Positions 5,910 to 8,204 of a stretch of DNA of 8,204 nt are shown here, one piece after another; the first letter of the stretch is position 1, and the number at the start of each line of letters is the position of its first letter. Origin of the DNA: an uncultured bacterium (lineage in GTDB: Bacteria; Patescibacteriota; Minisyncoccia; Phycocordibacterales; UBA9973); assembly GCA_903821415.1 (NCBI GenBank), contig CAIJLF010000031.1:1-8204 (forward strand), given 5' to 3'. Made by a program: the position numbers and the translations under genes. The notes beneath the pieces were generated by a model. That model did not search any database and had not been told where the DNA came from. It worked only from the letters and a program-made list of their open reading frames with translations.

Positions 5910-6428
5910 TTAGTTGAAAATATCTGCTATATAAAAATATAAGCTTTTTGAGTTTGTTGTACCCGGGGAGTGCCATGTTGTCGTTATGGTGACTTTCTTA
6001 GTTCTAGCATCTAGTGTCCCGCCAGATGAAGTAATATTGTCATTGATATCTCTATAGACAGGAGAGATAGTAGCAGTGCGCATAAAAACCCCGTCTACAG
6101 GATAGCTCGGAATAGAACCGGCAAGCGTAGTGGTATTTCCGAGTCCCCACAACTTTGTAGTAGTATTGAAAAATAAATAATAAGGAGTATTGAGTGTAGC
6201 CCCACTGATGGTTGCCCAACTGTTGTCTCTTATAGATTTTATAGATTCGGCACCTTCCTCTAGCAAGAAGCTTGCCTGAGACTTTTTCAGAGCATAGTTT
6301 GATAGGCTTATTCCCTTTTCTGCTGTCTGCATCAATGCAAACATTGATATAGTTATAATAGAACAAGCGACAAGCACCTCGATGATTGTAAAGCCTGAAA
6401 TATTTTTTTTAATTTTTAAATCAATCAT
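5910..6428 (-). CDS. GspI/PilV-like minor pilin
   Basis: 172 residues. The leader MIDLKIKKNISG is cleaved before Phe13; FTIIEVLVA gives Glu17 at mature position 5, and the hydrophobic helix reaches to about 33. The stretch around 46-71 (KKSQASFLLEEGAESIKSIRDNSW) is the form common in PilV/GspI-like proteins, especially in CPR pilin operons as I recall them. The C-terminal half is a Thr/Ser-rich beta domain ending in a hydrophobic strand. In known type II secretion and type IV pilus systems the I subunit forms the core of the tip complex with J and K. The ATG is one base after the stop of the H-like gene (TAA-A-ATG), a strong sign of translational coupling. I assign the subtype from gene order and helix features; sequence alone would support only 'prepilin-like protein' with certainty. 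Confidence 0.8.
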   Translation of the reverse strand: MIDLKIKKNISGFTIIEVLVACSIITISMFALMQTAEKGISLSNYALKKSQASFLLEEGAESIKSIRDNSWATISGATLNTPYYLFFNTTTKLWGLGNTTTLAGSIPSYPVDGVFMRTATISPVYRDINDNITSSGGTLDARTKKVTITTTWHSPGTTNSKSLYFYIADIFN

Positions 6429-6429
6429 T

Positions 6430-6912
6430 TTAATTTGAACTTACTACGCCAGTTTTACTAATAGTAATTGTTTTTTGTTTTGAAGAATCTGATTTTAATT
6501 TTATTACGATATTTCCATCAGTAGCTTCACCTGTTAGACGCTCATAAATCACACTACTCCCTCCTCCTAGATTTATACCACCTGATATAGGTATAGTGAC
6601 AGATGAATCAAATATAATTTTTTCGTTTGTTACATCCACCGCATTATAAATACTTCCAGTGAAAAGTACTGCTTTGTCTGTCTCAAAATGTACACTATAA
6701 TTATTTGAATTAATAGATGACAAAGTATTTTGCCTAGCTTTATTTAAAAGAGTGACGATATCAATCTCAGTATTTTTTAATGATTGTTCGTTTTTAAAAC
6801 TATTCAAGTTAAACATTACTATCGAAGAGATTATCCCTATGATAGCTATCTCAGCAAAAACTTCTATAAGAGTGAATCCTGACTTTTTGTTTAATTTAAA
6901 TGAGTTAAACAT
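6430..6912 (-). CDS. GspH/FimT-like minor pilin
   Basis: 160 residues. The leader MFNSFKLNKKSG is followed by the classic prepilin motif FTLIEV (13-18), with cleavage after Gly12, Glu17 at mature position 5 and a hydrophobic helix to about 35. Next comes an amphipathic helix (NEQSLKNTEIDIVTLLNKARQNTLSS, about 42-67) and a beta-rich globular part with a Gly-rich turn (INLGGGSSVIY). The C-terminal DGNIVIKLKSDSSKQKTITISKTG pattern is typical of GspH/FimT. H is the subunit thought to link the tip complex to the main fibre. It lies first in the minor-pilin set, nine bases after pilC, with only AT-rich sequence and no Shine-Dalgarno before the ATG. No major pilin gene is in the window, so the fibre body must be encoded elsewhere. 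Confidence 0.82.
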   Translation of the reverse strand: MFNSFKLNKKSGFTLIEVFAEIAIIGIISSIVMFNLNSFKNEQSLKNTEIDIVTLLNKARQNTLSSINSNNYSVHFETDKAVLFTGSIYNAVDVTNEKIIFDSSVTIPISGGINLGGGSSVIYERLTGEATDGNIVIKLKSDSSKQKTITISKTGVVSSN

Positions 6913-6921
6913 AATTTAATA

Positions 6922-8136
6922 TTATTTTATATTATCCATAACTGAATACATCGGTTTTATCATAGCGATAGCAAAGAAGCCTACGGCTACACCGATAAAT
7001 ATCATAAGTACCGGCTCTATGATGGTTGAGAGATTTTTTGTTTTATTATCTACTTCAGTTTCGTAAAAAGATGCTATATCTATAAGCATTTGTGATAGTT
7101 TGCCTGTTTCTTCTCCTACTTCTATCATCTCCCCCACCATAACAGGATACAAGTTAGTATGTTCCTTAAATGCTACAGAGAGCAATACTCCTTTCTCTAT
7201 AGAATTGATAGAGTTATGTATCAATTCTATATAATGAACATTTTGTAAAACTTCTTCTGTTATACTCAAGGCCCTTGATAAGTCTACCCCTGATGACAGA
7301 AGTGATGACAATGTTCTAGCAGTACGAGCTGTGTTCATCTCTCTTATTAAAGTTCCTAATATTGGTAATTTTAAGATGAATAAGTCAAAGTATCTCCTAG
7401 TCAAAGAGAACTTAGATATTCCGATACCTATACCAACCAAAGCTCCGATAAACAATGCAAAGAGTAGAAAATGCTGACTCAAAGTATCAGATATAAATAT
7501 AATAAATTGTGTTGAAGCTGGTAGTGGTACTCCTATATCTACGAAAGTTTTAGTGAGGGTTGGAACAACGTAGATCATCATCAGGATTCCTATACCAAAA
7601 ATAGCCACTATGATGACGCTTGGGTATATCATGGCCCCTTTTATTTTCTTGTTTAAATCATAAGTTTTTTTGAGAGTTATACCTATTTCTTTAAGTGTAT
7701 TAGGTAGTCCTCCAGACTCTTCTCCTGAGTGAATCATTGAAATAAAAACCCCTGAAAAAACTTTTGGGTATTTTTTCATCCCAGCTGATAAAGTGTCACC
7801 CTTGTCTATATCATCAATAAGACTTTTAAGTATACTCTTAAAATACGTATTAGTTGTTTGTTTTTCTAGAACAGATAAGGCTCGAGTAAGAGATAGTCCT
7901 GCAGAAAGCATTCCACTAAGGTTATTTGTAAACATTATCTTTTCAGACAGAGATACCCTGTTAAACATCTTTATATTCACAGACAAGCCTCCTTCATTTT
8001 CACTAAATTCTTTTATCAAAAGAGGTATATTCCCTTTTTCTCTTATCTCTCTAGCCAATGAGAATTTATCCAGGGATTCTGCTACCCCTTCTATAAGCTT
8101 GCCCTCTTTATTTTGTTCTTTATATTTAAATTTCAT
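6922..8136 (-). CDS. pilC: Type IV pilus assembly / type II secretion inner-membrane platform protein PilC (GspF family)
   Basis: 404 residues, the full family length. PilC sits in the inner membrane and couples the cytoplasmic motor ATPase to pilin insertion or removal. Two GspF cytoplasmic domains are visible. The first is at about 65-160, with FTNNLSGMLSAGLSLTRAL (69-87) and SGEESGGLPNTL (137-148). The second is at about 265-365, with TARTLSSLLSSGVDLSRAL (272-290) and VGEETGKLSQML (340-351). Each repeats the ML-x-AG-L / GE-x-xG-x-L pattern. Membrane segments are at about 168-192, 222-241 and 371-393, the last following the conserved IIEPVLMIFIG. The short N-terminal domain (KYKEQNKEGKLIEG) is also normal. 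It is the first gene of the pilin operon in this window; the motor ATPases (PilB/PilT) and peptidase PilD are not here and may lie upstream. The ATG at 8136 has AACGGG before it and no clear Shine-Dalgarno. Confidence 0.95.
   Translation of the reverse strand: MKFKYKEQNKEGKLIEGVAESLDKFSLAREIREKGNIPLLIKEFSENEGGLSVNIKMFNRVSLSEKIMFTNNLSGMLSAGLSLTRALSVLEKQTTNTYFKSILKSLIDDIDKGDTLSAGMKKYPKVFSGVFISMIHSGEESGGLPNTLKEIGITLKKTYDLNKKIKGAMIYPSVIIVAIFGIGILMMIYVVPTLTKTFVDIGVPLPASTQFIIFISDTLSQHFLLFALFIGALVGIGIGISKFSLTRRYFDLFILKLPILGTLIREMNTARTARTLSSLLSSGVDLSRALSITEEVLQNVHYIELIHNSINSIEKGVLLSVAFKEHTNLYPVMVGEMIEVGEETGKLSQMLIDIASFYETEVDNKTKNLSTIIEPVLMIFIGVAVGFFAIAMIKPMYSVMDNIK
7198..7231. repeat. 13-bp perfect inverted repeat inside pilC
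   Basis: TATAGAATTGATA (7198-7210) is exactly complementary to TATCAATTCTATA (7219-7231), with an 8-base loop, GAGTTATG. It lies in the coding part for the second GspF domain (LIHNSINSIE region of PilC). It has no adjoining T-run that would make it a terminator. It could form a hairpin in the pilC mRNA or simply be a by-product of the amino-acid sequence. Confidence 0.8.
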
Positions 8137-8204
8137 CCCGTTAGAAGTAGGTCGCGGTCGTTATGTTTTAATAACTAATACAACTTACTATTTTTTATTT
8201 AAAA
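8137..8204 (-). promoter_or_regulatory. Leader region upstream of pilC with a G+C-rich patch
   Basis: The 24 bases next to the pilC ATG (8137-8160) are 15/24 G+C in an otherwise AT-rich window, while 8161-8204 is nearly all A+T. A weak palindrome, GTTAT-N6-ATAAC, lies at 8160-8175. I could not single out a convincing -35/-10 pair in the AT-rich part, although it is a natural place for one, and no upstream gene end is visible before the window closes. No open reading frame of note is present. Confidence 0.35.

Noticed and set aside
6052..6366. 104-codon minus-strand frame inside the GspI/PilV-like gene
   Set aside because: Same strand but a different phase from a well-supported pilin; no motif and Tyr/Cys-rich shadow sequence.
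8137..8175. A tRNA gene upstream of pilC
   Set aside because: Only a short tRNA-like word is present. There is no acceptor stem, D-arm or proper T-loop, and the 5' side would lie in pilC coding sequence.

Overview
The window looks like a piece of a small, AT-rich bacterial genome of the Candidate Phyla Radiation (Patescibacteria, most likely a Parcubacteria-type lineage). This is inferred from the strong A+T bias, the lack of recognisable Shine-Dalgarno sites, the tight packing of genes on one strand, the divergent RecJ/PGK/TIM sequences, and a minor-pilin operon ending in a pilin-like protein with a large beta-rich tail. No rRNA or other taxonomic marker is present, so the placement is tentative. 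The standard code fits: no coding frame contains an internal TGA, and TGA is used as a stop at 3631-3633.

Every gene is on the minus strand, so transcription runs from high to low coordinates. At 8137-8204 there is a short leader with an unusual G+C-rich patch. Then comes a type IV pilus / type II secretion-like block: pilC (inner-membrane platform protein, 6922-8136) and four small pilin-like genes in the order H-I-J-K. These are GspH/FimT-like (6430-6912), GspI/PilV-like (5910-6428), GspJ/PilW-like (5364-5903) and GspK/PilX-like (from 5361). Neighbouring genes are 1 to 9 bases apart, so this is one operon. In known systems the four minor (pseudo)pilins form a complex at the fibre tip, with the K subunit as the cap. 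Here the K-like protein originally carried a tail of about 400 residues (a jelly-roll-like domain set into a beta-helix), a plausible tip adhesin.

The most notable observation is that this K-like gene is split by one in-frame TAA codon at 4846-4848. The same frame stays open for another 404 codons to 3631 and encodes the missing tail. The gene is therefore freshly broken, read through, or affected by a sequence error.

Two glycolytic genes follow 32 bases downstream, tpiA (2837-3598) and pgk (1707-2828). They have a good candidate promoter overlapping the end of the pilin gene and end at a strong hairpin terminator (1661-1701). Just beyond it, recJ (single-strand 5'-3' exonuclease) begins at 1643 and runs off the window at base 1. 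Both tpiA and recJ have an extended -10 motif 6-7 bases before the ATG, which suggests leaderless transcripts. No gene-free stretch exceeds 70 bases. I saw no tRNA, rRNA, CRISPR array, insertion sequence or attachment site.
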